Part shown: piece after piece, positions 51,547 to 63,169 of the stretch | How the letters are laid out: each line of letters starts with the position of its first letter | Position numbering within the stretch: position 1 is the stretch's first letter | Source of the DNA: Streptomyces wuyuanensis | GTDB lineage: Bacteria > Actinomycetota > Actinomycetes > Streptomycetales > Streptomycetaceae | NCBI RefSeq assembly: GCF_900103455.1 | Contig: NZ_FNHI01000002.1 | Span: forward strand, 62,001 to 126,000 | Length of the DNA stretch: 64,000 nt | Direction: 5' to 3' | Made by a program: the position numbers and the translations under genes | Notes under the pieces: generated by a model | Database searches by the model: none | Told to the model about the DNA's origin: nothing | What the model saw: only the letters and a program-made list of their open reading frames with translations

Positions 51547-52986
51547 GTGACCCGGATCGTGATCATCGGCGGCGGACCCGGCGGATACGAGGCGGCTCTG
51601 GTGGCCGCCCAGCTCGGCGCGGAGGTGACCGTCGTCGACTGCGACGGCCTCGGCGGAGCCTCCGTACTCACCGACTGCGTGCCCTCGAAGACCCTGATCG
51701 CCACGGCCGAGGTGATGACGAACTTCGACTCCTCGCACGAGGAGCTCGGCATCATCGTGGCGGACGACACCCCGCACATCGAGCAGGCCGCCCGGATCGT
51801 CGGCGTCGACCTCGGCAAGGTCAACCGGCGGGTGAAGCGGCTCGCGCTCGCCCAGTCCCACGACATCACCGCCTCCGTGACGCGTGCGGGCGCGCGCGTC
51901 ATGCGCGGCCGGGGCCGGCTCGACGGCGGGCAGGCCATGGACGGCTCCCGCAAGGTGATCGTCGCCGCGGCGGACGGCAGCGAGGAGACGCTCACCGCCG
52001 ACGCCGTGCTGATCGCCACCGGAGGCCACCCGCGCGAGATCCCCGACGCACAGCCGGACGGCGAGCGGATCCTCAACTGGACCCAGGTGTACGACCTGGA
52101 CGAGCTGCCGGAAGAGCTGATCGTGGTCGGTTCGGGCGTGACGGGTGCCGAGTTCGCCGGCGCCTACCAGGCGCTCGGTTCCCGGGTCACGCTCGTCTCC
52201 TCCCGCGACCGGGTGCTGCCGGGCGAGGACCCGGACGCCGCCGCTGTCCTCGAGGACGTCTTCCGGCGCCGCGGCATGAACGTCATGGCCCGCTCCCGTG
52301 CCCAGTCGGCCAAGCGGGTCGGCGACCGGGTCGAGGTGACGCTGGCCGACGGCCGGGTCATCTCCGGCACGCACTGCCTGATGGCCGTCGGCGCCATCCC
52401 CAACTCCGCGGGCATGGGCCTGGAGGAGGCCGGGATCAGGCTCACCGAGTCCGGGCACATCTGGACCGACAAGGTCTCGCGCACGACGGCGCCGGGTGTG
52501 TACGCGGCCGGCGACGTCACGGGTGTCTTCGCGCTGGCGTCGGTGGCGGCGATGCAGGGACGTATCGCCATGTACCACTTCCTGGGCGACGCGGTGACCC
52601 CTCTCAACCTGAAGACCGTCTCGTCGAACGTGTTCACCGACCCGGAGATCGCGACCGTCGGCTACACGCAGGCGGACGTGGACGGCGGCGTCATCGACGC
52701 CCGGGTCGTCAAGCTGCCGCTGCTGCGCAACCCGCGCGCCAAGATGCAGGGCATCAGGGACGGCTTCGTGAAGATCTTCTGCCGTCCCGGCACCGGCATC
52801 GTGGTCGGCGGCGTGGTCGTGGCGCCGCGCGCTTCGGAACTGATCCACCCCATCTCGATCGCGGTCGACAACAACCTGACGGTGGAACAGATCGCAAACG
52901 CTTTCACCGTGTACCCGTCGTTGTCGGGCTCGATCGCCGAAGTCGCGCGGCAGCTCCACACCCGGAAGGCGACGGGCGGGGCGTAG
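51547..52986 (+). CDS. LpdA-type NAD(P)H quinone dehydrogenase (flavoprotein disulfide-reductase fold)
   Basis: This 479-residue FAD protein has the FAD-binding strand RIVIIGGGPGGYEAALVAAQ, then CDGLGGASVLTDCVPSKTLI. Here the redox disulfide of lipoamide dehydrogenases (C-x4-C) keeps only its second Cys, so it is not a lipoamide dehydrogenase. The NAD domain has LIVVGSGVTGAEFAGAYQAL. The C-terminal FAD and interface motifs are GVYAAGDVTGVFALASVAAM, TVSSNVFTDPEIATVGYTQA and the tail SELIHPISIAVDN. It corresponds to the mycobacterial LpdA group that reduces quinones. GTG 51547 is preferred to the much longer frame upstream. Confidence 0.9.
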   Translation: MTRIVIIGGGPGGYEAALVAAQLGAEVTVVDCDGLGGASVLTDCVPSKTLIATAEVMTNFDSSHEELGIIVADDTPHIEQAARIVGVDLGKVNRRVKRLALAQSHDITASVTRAGARVMRGRGRLDGGQAMDGSRKVIVAAADGSEETLTADAVLIATGGHPREIPDAQPDGERILNWTQVYDLDELPEELIVVGSGVTGAEFAGAYQALGSRVTLVSSRDRVLPGEDPDAAAVLEDVFRRRGMNVMARSRAQSAKRVGDRVEVTLADGRVISGTHCLMAVGAIPNSAGMGLEEAGIRLTESGHIWTDKVSRTTAPGVYAAGDVTGVFALASVAAMQGRIAMYHFLGDAVTPLNLKTVSSNVFTDPEIATVGYTQADVDGGVIDARVVKLPLLRNPRAKMQGIRDGFVKIFCRPGTGIVVGGVVVAPRASELIHPISIAVDNNLTVEQIANAFTVYPSLSGSIAEVARQLHTRKATGGA

Positions 52987-53131
52987 CGCGGGAGCGGCCG
53001 GGATCAACCCCGGCAAGCCGGGACGATAGGGCAGGGGTCCTATACCACTTCCGGTACCCCGGTGTGGGCAACTTCCCGTATTCGGCGCAAAGTGCTGAAA
53101 AGCATCTACCGCTGGGGTTACTGTCAGTTTC

Positions 53132-54055
53132 GTGTTCGCTGCAGAACGTCGTCAATTGATCCTCGAAATGGTGCGCGCAAACGGGGCCGTTTCGCTCCGT
53201 GAGCTCGCCCGCGTCGTCCAGACCTCCGAAGTGACCGTACGGCGGGACGTGCGGGCCCTGGAGGCAGAAGGACTGCTCGACCGCCGGCACGGCGGTGCGG
53301 TGTTGCCGGGCGGATTCACGCGAGAGTCCGGCTTCCCGCAGAAATCCCATCTCGCGACCGCGGAGAAGACGGCCATCGCCGATCTCGCCGCGGGCCTGGT
53401 CGAAGAGGGCGAGGCCATCGTGGTCGGCGCCGGTACGACCACGCAGGAGCTGGCCCGCCGGCTCGCGCGTATCCCGGGGCTCACCGTGGTCACCAACTCA
53501 CTGCTCGTCGCGCAGGCGTTGGCGCACGCCAACCGGGTCGAGGTCGTCATGACCGGCGGCACGCTGCGTGGCTCGAACTACGCGCTGGTCGGCAGCGGGG
53601 CGGAGCAGTCCCTCCAGGGACTGCGGGTCTCCCGTGCCTTCCTGTCCGGCAGTGGCCTGACGGCCGAGCGGGGTCTGTCCACGTCCAACATGCTCTCGGC
53701 GAGCGTGGACCGGGCGCTGGTGCAGGCCGCCTCGGAGGTCGTGGTGCTGGCCGACCACACCAAGCTGGGCACGGACACCATGTTCCAGACCGTGCCGACG
53801 GACGTGATCACCCGCCTGGTGACGGACGAGCCGCCCCAGCACGACGACCGGGCGGCGACGGAGCTCCAGGCGCTCGCGGACCAGGGGGTGCAGGTGGCCG
53901 TCGCCGGCACGGCGGTCGACGCGACCCATCCGCGCCGTGAGGTCCCGCTCCCGGGACAGCGCCGCACCACCCACCCGACCACCCCCCTCCGCCCGGCCGC
54001 GGCCATGACGGCTGATGCCCCGGAGCGGCGCGTGGCGGACCTCCGCCGCCGCTGA
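53132..54055 (+). CDS. DeoR-family transcriptional regulator
   Basis: This 307-residue regulator has an HTH at about 1-55 (RRQLILEMVRANGAVSLREL, TSEVTVRRDVRALEAEGLLD followed by RRHGGAVLPGG) and a DeoRC sugar-phosphate-sensing domain at 75-235 (IADLAAGLVEEGEAIVVGAG, TTTQELARRLARIPGLTVVT, MTGGTLRGSNYALVGSGAEQ, FLSGSGLTAERGLSTSNMLS, LADHTKLGTDTMFQTVP). A C-terminal tail of about 65 unconserved residues follows. GTG 53132 has no strong ribosome site. DeoR proteins often respond to phosphorylated sugars such as deoxyribose-5-phosphate. In a window with five nucleoside operators it is a candidate regulator of them, by inference only. Confidence 0.9.
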   Translation: MFAAERRQLILEMVRANGAVSLRELARVVQTSEVTVRRDVRALEAEGLLDRRHGGAVLPGGFTRESGFPQKSHLATAEKTAIADLAAGLVEEGEAIVVGAGTTTQELARRLARIPGLTVVTNSLLVAQALAHANRVEVVMTGGTLRGSNYALVGSGAEQSLQGLRVSRAFLSGSGLTAERGLSTSNMLSASVDRALVQAASEVVVLADHTKLGTDTMFQTVPTDVITRLVTDEPPQHDDRAATELQALADQGVQVAVAGTAVDATHPRREVPLPGQRRTTHPTTPLRPAAAMTADAPERRVADLRRR

Positions 54056-54288
54056 GGGCACCGGGACACGGCGCCCTGCGGTGCCCGTGCGGGCACTGTT
54101 CTCCCCGCACGGCGGAGGCGGCCTGCCGGGCCGACGGTCCGGGGGCCGGGCGAGTCACGGGTCCGGGCGTGGCCTCGGGGTGGCCAGGTCCGGCGGGCAG
54201 GCAGGACGTGCCGCGCAAGGGCCGGGCGGGGAGCGGTGTCCGGCCGCCGTGGCGGCGGTGCCCCGCGGGGCCCGCCACCGATGCGGCA

Positions 54289-54882
54289 CTACGCCTTCAG
54301 ACCGCGCAACGTCAGCATCAGCAGACGGTCGGCGAGTTCGGGGTCGGCCGGGGCCTGTTCGGCCGCCAGGGCGATCGCGTTGGTGAGCTGCAGAAGGTCG
54401 GCGATGGAGACGTCGCCCCGCACCGCGCCGGCCGCCTGGGCGCGGGAGAGGAGCCGGGCGCCCGCCTCGCGGAGCGGGACGCTGCACTGGGACAGCGCGG
54501 AACTGGCGTCGTGCGACGCCGACATGAGTGCCCGGGCCACCCCGCGGTATTCACCCGCATGAGTGATGATGGCGCGCAGCCATTCCACGAGCGCGGCGCA
54601 CGGCTGGTCCGCCGAGGCCAGTTCCCGGGACCGGGTGAGCAGTGACTCCAGCGCGTCCTGGAAGACCGCGTTCATCAGCGCGTGCCGGTTCGGGAAATGG
54701 CGGTAGAGCGTGCCGATGCCCACGCCCGCCCGCTTGGCGATGTCCTCGAGGGACGCGTCGGTGCCGTGCTCGGCGAAGGCCGTGCGCGCCTCGACGAGCA
54801 GCCGCTCGTAGTTGCGGCGCGCGTCGGCCCGCATCGGCCGGACCGCGCCCGCTGTGGCGCCGGCCGCCGTACTCGTCGTCAT
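54289..54882 (-). CDS. TetR-family transcriptional regulator
   Basis: This 197-residue TetR protein has an HTH at about 20-65 (RNYERLLVEARTAFAEHGTD, SLEDIAKRAGVGIGTLYRHF, PNRHALMNAVFQDALESLLT). The helical ligand domain follows (WLRAIITHAGEYRGVARALM and the C-terminal LADRLLMLTLRGLKA). ATG 54882 is chosen over 54894. It lies downstream of the acyl-CoA carboxylase gene on the same strand but behind a very strong terminator, so it is probably expressed separately. The target is unknown. Confidence 0.9.
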   Translation of the reverse strand: MTTSTAAGATAGAVRPMRADARRNYERLLVEARTAFAEHGTDASLEDIAKRAGVGIGTLYRHFPNRHALMNAVFQDALESLLTRSRELASADQPCAALVEWLRAIITHAGEYRGVARALMSASHDASSALSQCSVPLREAGARLLSRAQAAGAVRGDVSIADLLQLTNAIALAAEQAPADPELADRLLMLTLRGLKA

Positions 54883-54941
54883 GGCACCCAGCATGCCATC
54901 GGCGCGCGGGTGCGTACCCCGGCCGGCCCTCCCGCGGAACG

Positions 54942-54982
54942 CGGACGGGGCCCGCCGGGATCATCCCGGCGGGCCCCGTCCG
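54942..54982 (-). terminator. 19-bp perfect hairpin terminating the carboxylase gene
   Basis: CGGACGGGGCCCGCCGGGA (54942-54960) pairs fully with 54964-54982 across a 3-base loop. It starts 20 bp past the accA stop. Confidence 0.85.
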
Positions 54983-55002
54983 TGACGGCTGGGCGGGCGG
55001 CG

Positions 55003-56766
<1,764 letters not shown>

Positions 56767-57223
56767 GATGGCTCCCTCCTTGCTGTTATCCCGGGGGTGA
56801 CGCCCCGGTTTGCGGCTACGCCGCGGGCCGGTCCCCGTCCGGGCGCGCCGGCCGGAGCACTCGGCGGGTCACCGCGCCGAAGACTTCGCTGAAACACGCT
56901 GAGTTTAGGGACTACCGACACGGCCTTTCGACCCGTTCCCAGTCGTGAGCTTCCCCACACGGAGGGTGATCCGGGGCGTGGCCGCACTGTGAATGCCCTT
57001 GTCGCACCACGGTACGTCGGTTTTCTCCTGTGCAGAGTAGCCGTCGGGTGTGGTCAAGGTCTCTGCCTCAGCGGCCAGTGGCGACGCGCGTTTCTTTGTG
57101 GAGTCCCTACGAATGGCCGAATGATTCTTTGCCCGTGCCCGGGCCCTTGTCCGCGGGTTTACCCGTTAGTAGCGTTCGCCGTGTCGTTCGTACTGGTGGT
57201 AACAGAGGCTGGGAAGCTAAGGG
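56767..57223. promoter_or_regulatory. Divergent promoter region of accA and the membrane protein gene
   Basis: This is 457 bp between divergent starts. It contains the GGAGGGAGCC ribosome site of accA (56769-56778, minus strand), a hairpin CCGGGGCGTCACCCCCGGG-like element near 56795-56815, and AT-rich promoter-like sequence at about 57085-57215 (including TTAGTAGCG). No ORF has coding character. Confidence 0.5.
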
Positions 57224-57724
57224 GTGGGCGCCGTGGTACGCAGAACGGTGGCCGTGGTGGCCGCGATCGTGCTCTATCTGGAAGCCGTCGGCATCGTGGT
57301 GATCAACGGCATCATGGCCACCTTCGTGAACAACCAGAGCATGTCCCTGGACGGCCTCGATCCGGATGTCATGGCCACCAGCACCTGGGCGATGGGCGGG
57401 GTGTTCGGGTTCTTCCTCGCCGCCTGCGGCACGCTCTTCCTGGTCGCCGCCGTCCGCGACCGCGGTCCCGGCCGCTGGGGCCGGGTGCTCCTGGTCAGCT
57501 GCGCGGTGGTGCACGGCGTGCTGGGCGCGCTGACCGTGGGCCTGGTCGGCTGGCACGCGTTCGCGTTCCTGATGGTGGCGCTGGGGCTGATCGTGCTCGC
57601 CCTGCTGCAGTACGGCGGGACGGAGCCGGCGGAGAGCGGGCGAGGGGCCGGGCCCGCGGACGAGGGCCCGTCGGTCTCCATGGACAAGGGGCCCGTCGTC
57701 GGCGACGGTCCGGCGACGGCATGA
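57224..57724 (+). CDS. Hypothetical integral membrane protein
   Basis: This 166-residue protein has four hydrophobic segments: TVAVVAAIVLYLEAVGIVVI, MGGVFGFFLAACGTLFLVAA, VLLVSCAVVHGVLGALTVGL and HAFAFLMVALGLIVLALLQY. A hydrophilic C-terminal tail of about 35 residues follows, rich in Gly, Pro and Ser. GTG 57224 follows AAGGGGTGGG. No family is recognised with confidence. It is a single gene between accA (divergent) and maf (convergent). Confidence 0.8.
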   Translation: MGAVVRRTVAVVAAIVLYLEAVGIVVINGIMATFVNNQSMSLDGLDPDVMATSTWAMGGVFGFFLAACGTLFLVAAVRDRGPGRWGRVLLVSCAVVHGVLGALTVGLVGWHAFAFLMVALGLIVLALLQYGGTEPAESGRGAGPADEGPSVSMDKGPVVGDGPATA

Positions 57725-57774
57725 GGGCGCCGGCAGCCTGACGGGCCACGGCCCGGGGCGAGGCCCTGCCCGTG

Positions 57775-58380
57775 TCAGGCCCAGAGGTCGGTGATGCCGA
57801 TTCCGAGGTCCGCCAGCAGACGGCGCAGCAGCGGCAGGGACAGGCCGATCACATTGCCGTGGCTGCCCTCGATGGCGTCGACGAACGGGGCGGACCGGCC
57901 GTCCAGCGTGAACGCGCCCGCCACGTGCAGCGGTTCACCGCTCGCGACGTACGCGGCGATCTCGGCGTCCGTCGGTTCGCCGAAGCGGACCGTGGTGGAG
58001 GCGGTCGCGGAGGCGCGGCGGCCGGTGGCGGTGTCGACGACGCAGTGGCCGGTCTGCAGGATGCCCGCACGGCCGCGCATGGACTTCCACCGGGCGGTGG
58101 CCTCTTCCTCGTCTGCGGGCTTGCCGAGGGCCTCGCCGTCGAGTTCGAGCACGGAGTCGCAGCCGATCACGAGGGCGCCGGCGGCCTCCGGGCGGGCGGC
58201 GACCGCGTCCGCCTTGGCCTCGGCGAGGACGAGCGCGAGGGTGCCCGGGTCGGAAGCGGTCAGCGCGTCCTCGTCGACACCGCTGACGACGACCTCGGGG
58301 GCGAGCCCGGCGTCGCGGAGCAGTCCGAGACGGGCGGGAGAGGCGGAGGCGAGGACGACACGGCGGCGCTGATCGGTCAT
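57775..58380 (-). CDS. maf: Maf-like nucleotide pyrophosphatase (septum-formation inhibitor family)
   Basis: This 201-residue protein hydrolyses non-canonical or modified nucleoside triphosphates. Family motifs are [20 protein letters not shown] (start), [40 protein letters not shown] (catalytic Asp of IxxDx), [37 protein letters not shown] and [20 protein letters not shown], ending [21 protein letters not shown] 58380 is the natural start, and the open frame continuing to 58491 is ignored. It lies 154 bp downstream of mmpB on the same strand. Confidence 0.94.
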   Translation of the reverse strand: MTDQRRRVVLASASPARLGLLRDAGLAPEVVVSGVDEDALTASDPGTLALVLAEAKADAVAARPEAAGALVIGCDSVLELDGEALGKPADEEEATARWKSMRGRAGILQTGHCVVDTATGRRASATASTTVRFGEPTDAEIAAYVASGEPLHVAGAFTLDGRSAPFVDAIEGSHGNVIGLSLPLLRRLLADLGIGITDLWA

Positions 58381-58534
58381 GCGGGCCATCGTAGGCGGCC
58401 CGGGCGGCGGCCCGGAGTCCGATGCGGCAACCCGCCGCGGGTGACGGCGCAGGGCCCCGGCACCGGAACGACCAGGACGGCCGGTGCGCACGGGGCGGCG
58501 GCCCGACGCCCTGCCCCGGCCCTCGGGGCGGCCT

Positions 58535-58663
58535 TCAGTGCAGCCCGACGACGAACATCGCGATGATCATGGCAAGCGCCAGCAGGATGCCGGCACGCCG
58601 CATCATCGCCTGCATGTCGCGCATTTCCTGCGGGGGTTCGTTCTCCGGGTCGGACCACAGCAT
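58535..58663 (-). CDS. mmpB: 42-residue single-pass membrane protein, MmpB-like
   Basis: ATG 58661-58663 to TGA 58535-58537 encodes 42 residues. The acidic N-terminus is [20 protein letters not shown], followed by [20 protein letters not shown] with one transmembrane helix and LH at the end. This agrees with the small morphogenic membrane proteins (MmpB) that I recall near accE in Streptomyces. GGAAGC precedes the ATG. It lies between the accE terminator and maf on the same strand. The name is recalled from genome annotations. The role in morphology or antibiotic production is reported for the family and not visible here. Confidence 0.75.
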   Translation of the reverse strand: MLWSDPENEPPQEMRDMQAMMRRAGILLALAMIIAMFVVGLH

Positions 58664-58691
58664 GCTTCCGATCGTGATGCCGGGACGCGAA

Positions 58692-58721
58692 GGGCGCCTG
58701 AGTACGGATACTCAGGCGCCC
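58692..58721 (-). terminator. Terminator of the pccB-accE operon
   Basis: A 13-bp perfect stem GGGCGCCTGAGTA (58692-58704) with 58709-58721 encloses CGGA. It lies between the accE stop and the mmpB start on the minus strand. Confidence 0.8.
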
Positions 58722-58779
58722 CGGTGCCGAGGGACTAGTCACGGACCGGCGGCGCCGTCGTGAACTCCCGCTCGCGGGC

Positions 58780-58986
58780 TCAGCCCGGCCAGTACGTCCG
58801 CGTCCACGCCCGCGGTCCCGGCCGCAGGGCCCTGGCCCGGGCGATACGGGCCGGGTCCGACCAATCCTCGGGCGGCAGCGGCGCGCCGGAGACGGCGGAG
58901 GCCGTCGCCGCGGCCCGCGCCTGGACCACCGCCAGTGCGGCGGCCAGCTCCTCCGGGGTCGGGTTGCCCCGTACGACCTTGATCAT
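58780..58986 (-). CDS. accE: Acyl-CoA carboxylase epsilon subunit
   Basis: This 68-residue small subunit is typical of actinobacterial acyl-CoA carboxylases: IKVVRGNPTPEELAAALAVV, QARAAATASAVSGAPLPPED then RIARARALRPGPRAWTRTYW. The N-terminal helix pattern VVRGxPTxEELAAL is the family signature. It stabilises the alpha-beta complex and raises activity. ATG 58986 lies 25 bp after the pccB stop, so they are one operon. Confidence 0.92.
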   Translation of the reverse strand: MIKVVRGNPTPEELAAALAVVQARAAATASAVSGAPLPPEDWSDPARIARARALRPGPRAWTRTYWPG

Positions 58987-59011
58987 CAGTGCTCCTCGCG
59001 GTCCTCGGGGC

Positions 59012-60613
<1,602 letters not shown>

Positions 60614-60809
60614 CGGGATGCGGCTCCCTGCCTGGTCACGGGGGTGTTGGCTACGTAAAGAGAGGTCTGGCTACTGACTCGTAGCGTATCGGCGCGGATA
60701 CCGTTCGGCAGTGCGGCGTTGGCCACACCCCGGAGCGCTTGCGCACGTGACCCGACACGGTCCCCCCGCGGTTCGCCTCGCGGGGACGGAAAGGGTCAAG
60801 CTGTGCGGC

Positions 60810-61700
60810 ATGACGCCTCACGACACCTCCGGCAGCCCCTCCGACGACTTCACCGGCGCTCCCGCCGGCGGCCGATGGTCCGATCTCGACCGCCCGCCGC
60901 TGAACGCCGCGGCCCTGCGCCGCGCGCTGGTCCGCCCCGGTGGGTTGTGGACCTCGCTCGACGTCGTCGAGGCGACCGGCTCCACCAACTCCGACCTCGC
61001 GGCCCGAGCGGCGGAGCTCGGCGAGGGGGCCGTGCTCGTCGCCGAGGAGCAGACGTCGGGCCGCGGCCGTCTCGACCGCAGCTGGACCGCGCCCCCGCGC
61101 TCCGGGCTCTTCCTCTCCGTCCTGCTGAAGCCCGATGTGCCCGTGGACCGCTGGGGGTGGCTGCCGCTGCTGACCGGTGTCGCCGCGGCGACGGGTCTGG
61201 CCAGGGCGGCCGGGGCCGACTTCGCCCTGAAGTGGCCGAACGACCTGATGGTGAAGGTCGGCGGGGAGGAGCGGAAGGCGGGCGGCATCCTCGCCGAGCG
61301 CGTGGGCAACGACGGCGTGGTCGTCGGCATCGGGATCAACGTCACCCTGCGCGAGGACGAGCTCCCCGTGCCCCAGGCGGGCTCCCTGGCCCTCGCCAAC
61401 GCCGTCTCCACCGACCGCGACCCCCTGCTGCGGGCGCTGCTGCGCTCGCTGGAGGACTGGTACGGAACCTGGCGGGCGGCGAACGGAGACGCCCGTGCCT
61501 CGCGGCTGCAGGAGACGTACGCGGCCGGCTGCTCGACCCTCGGCCTCACGGTCCGCGCCGAGCTGCCCGGCGACCGGAGCCTGGTCGGCGAGGCGGTCGC
61601 GATCGACGGCGACGGACGGCTCGTGGTGACCACCCCCGACGGCAAGGACCACCCCATCGGGGCCGGCGACATCGTCCACCTGCGGCCGAACGGCCGGTGA
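60810..61700 (+). CDS. birA: Biotin-protein ligase (BirA, catalytic plus C-terminal domain)
   Basis: This 296-residue enzyme activates biotin with ATP and attaches it to the carrier Lys of the carboxylases. The catalytic domain has WTSLDVVEATGSTNSDLAAR, VAEEQTSGRGRLDRSWTAPP (adenylate loop), DFALKWPNDLMVKVGGEERK, AGGILAERVG and VVVGIGINVTLREDELP. The small C-terminal SH3-like domain has LGLTVRAELPGDRSLVGEAV. There is no N-terminal winged helix, so it does not act as a repressor. ATG 60810 is chosen because family-like residues start soon after. The gene is divergent from pccB, its client operon. Confidence 0.93.
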   Translation: MTPHDTSGSPSDDFTGAPAGGRWSDLDRPPLNAAALRRALVRPGGLWTSLDVVEATGSTNSDLAARAAELGEGAVLVAEEQTSGRGRLDRSWTAPPRSGLFLSVLLKPDVPVDRWGWLPLLTGVAAATGLARAAGADFALKWPNDLMVKVGGEERKAGGILAERVGNDGVVVGIGINVTLREDELPVPQAGSLALANAVSTDRDPLLRALLRSLEDWYGTWRAANGDARASRLQETYAAGCSTLGLTVRAELPGDRSLVGEAVAIDGDGRLVVTTPDGKDHPIGAGDIVHLRPNGR

Positions 61701-61883
61701 CCGCGGGTGCGGCCGTCCGGCGTGATCGGCCGGACACCCCGGACCGGCCGTGCCACCGGGACGTGAGCTAGGGCACACCTGCCGTATCGTTGAGGCCGCG
61801 CCGGGCTTCCCGCGGCCGTACGCGGACCGGCACGCACGACAGATCGGCAGGGCAGTGCGCAGGGAACGGGCAGGAGGCGGCCG

Positions 61884-63125
61884 GTGACCGTCGACGACAG
61901 CGCCTCCGGCGCGGACGCTTCCGGCGGGGACTCCCCGGGCGGGAGCGCGCCCGGGGAGTCCTCCGGCGGGGGCACGTCCGCCGGGGCGGACTCCTCGGGG
62001 GGCGGCTCCGGCCGGAGGCAGACGTCGGACGTCCACCCGACGCCGCACCACGAGGTCGACCACACGGCCGAGCCGACCAAGGACCCGCTGGCCATCCGGC
62101 TCGAACAGCTGATCCTCGGCGCGGACCGCCGGTACACCCCCTTTCAGGCGGCCAGGACCGCCGGGGTCTCCATGGACCTGGCGTCCCGCTTCTGGCGGGC
62201 CATGGGCTTCGCCGACATCGGCCAGGCCAAGGCCCTGACCGAGGCCGACGTACTCGCCCTGCGCCGCTTGGCCGGTCTGGTGGAGGCCGGGCTGCTGAGC
62301 GAGCCGATGGCGGTCCAGGTGGCGCGGTCCACCGGCCAGACCACGGCCCGGCTCGCGGAGTGGCAGATCGACTCCTTCCTGGAGGGCCTCACCGAGCCTC
62401 CCGAGCCGGGGATGACCCGAACCGAGGTCACCTATCCCCTCGTCGAGCTGCTTCTGCCGGAGCTCGAGGAGTTCCTCGTCTACGTGTGGCGCCGCCAGCT
62501 GGCCGCCGCCACCGGCCGGGTCGTGCAGGCCGCGGACGACGAGGAGATGGTCGACCGGCGGCTCGCGGTCGGCTTCGCCGACCTCGTCGGCTTCACCCGG
62601 CTGACCCGGCGCCTGGAGGAGGAGGAGCTGGGCGAGCTGGTCGAGGCGTTCGAGACCACCTGCGCCGACCTGGTCGCCGCGCACGGCGGCCGGCTGATCA
62701 AGACCCTCGGGGACGAGGTGCTGTTCGCGGCCGACGACGCGGGGACCGCCGCGGAGATCGCGATGCGGCTCATCGAGACGCTGTCCGGCGACGAGACGAT
62801 GCCGGCCCTGCGGGTCGGCATCTCCTTCGGGACGGTCACGACCCGCATGGGCGACGTGTTCGGCACGACGGTGAACCTGGCGAGCCGGCTGACCTCGATA
62901 GCGCCGAAGGACGCCGTCCTGGTGGACGGGGCGTTCGCGGCGGAGCTGGCGCGCACCGGCGACGCGCCCGAGTCGGAGGCGGAGGCCGCGGAGGCGGCGG
63001 CCGCCGCCGAGAAGGAGGGCGAGGAGCCCCCGTCGTACCGCTTCGCGCTGCAGCCCATGTGGCAGCGGCCGGTGCGCGGGCTCGGCGTGGTGGAGCCCTG
63101 GCTGTTGACGCGGCGCCCGACCTAG
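61884..63125 (+). CDS. cya: Class III adenylate/guanylate cyclase
   Basis: This 413-residue cyclase has an acidic Gly/Ser-rich N-terminal 50 residues, then a helical regulatory domain at about 65-215 (LEQLILGADRRYTPFQAART, RLAGLVEAGLLSEPMAVQVA). The class III catalytic domain is at about 225-385: VGFADLVGFTRLTRRLEEEE (metal Asp), HGGRLIKTLGDEVLFAADDA (adenine-selecting Lys and second metal Asp), LRVGISFGTVTTRMGDVFGT then TVNLASRLTSIAPKDAVLVD. Lys and Asp at the base-reading positions suggest ATP as substrate. GTG 61884 follows CAGGAGG. In S. coelicolor the corresponding cya affects germination and development through cAMP, which I recall but cannot show here. Confidence 0.9.
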   Translation: MTVDDSASGADASGGDSPGGSAPGESSGGGTSAGADSSGGGSGRRQTSDVHPTPHHEVDHTAEPTKDPLAIRLEQLILGADRRYTPFQAARTAGVSMDLASRFWRAMGFADIGQAKALTEADVLALRRLAGLVEAGLLSEPMAVQVARSTGQTTARLAEWQIDSFLEGLTEPPEPGMTRTEVTYPLVELLLPELEEFLVYVWRRQLAAATGRVVQAADDEEMVDRRLAVGFADLVGFTRLTRRLEEEELGELVEAFETTCADLVAAHGGRLIKTLGDEVLFAADDAGTAAEIAMRLIETLSGDETMPALRVGISFGTVTTRMGDVFGTTVNLASRLTSIAPKDAVLVDGAFAAELARTGDAPESEAEAAEAAAAAEKEGEEPPSYRFALQPMWQRPVRGLGVVEPWLLTRRPT

Positions 63126-63169
63126 GATCTCCTGCCGGTGAACCATCGTTAACCGGGAGGTCGTGGATC

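Noticed and set aside
60651..63146. 831-codon minus-strand frame across birA and the cyclase
   Set aside because: It is antisense to two genes with clear catalytic motifs.
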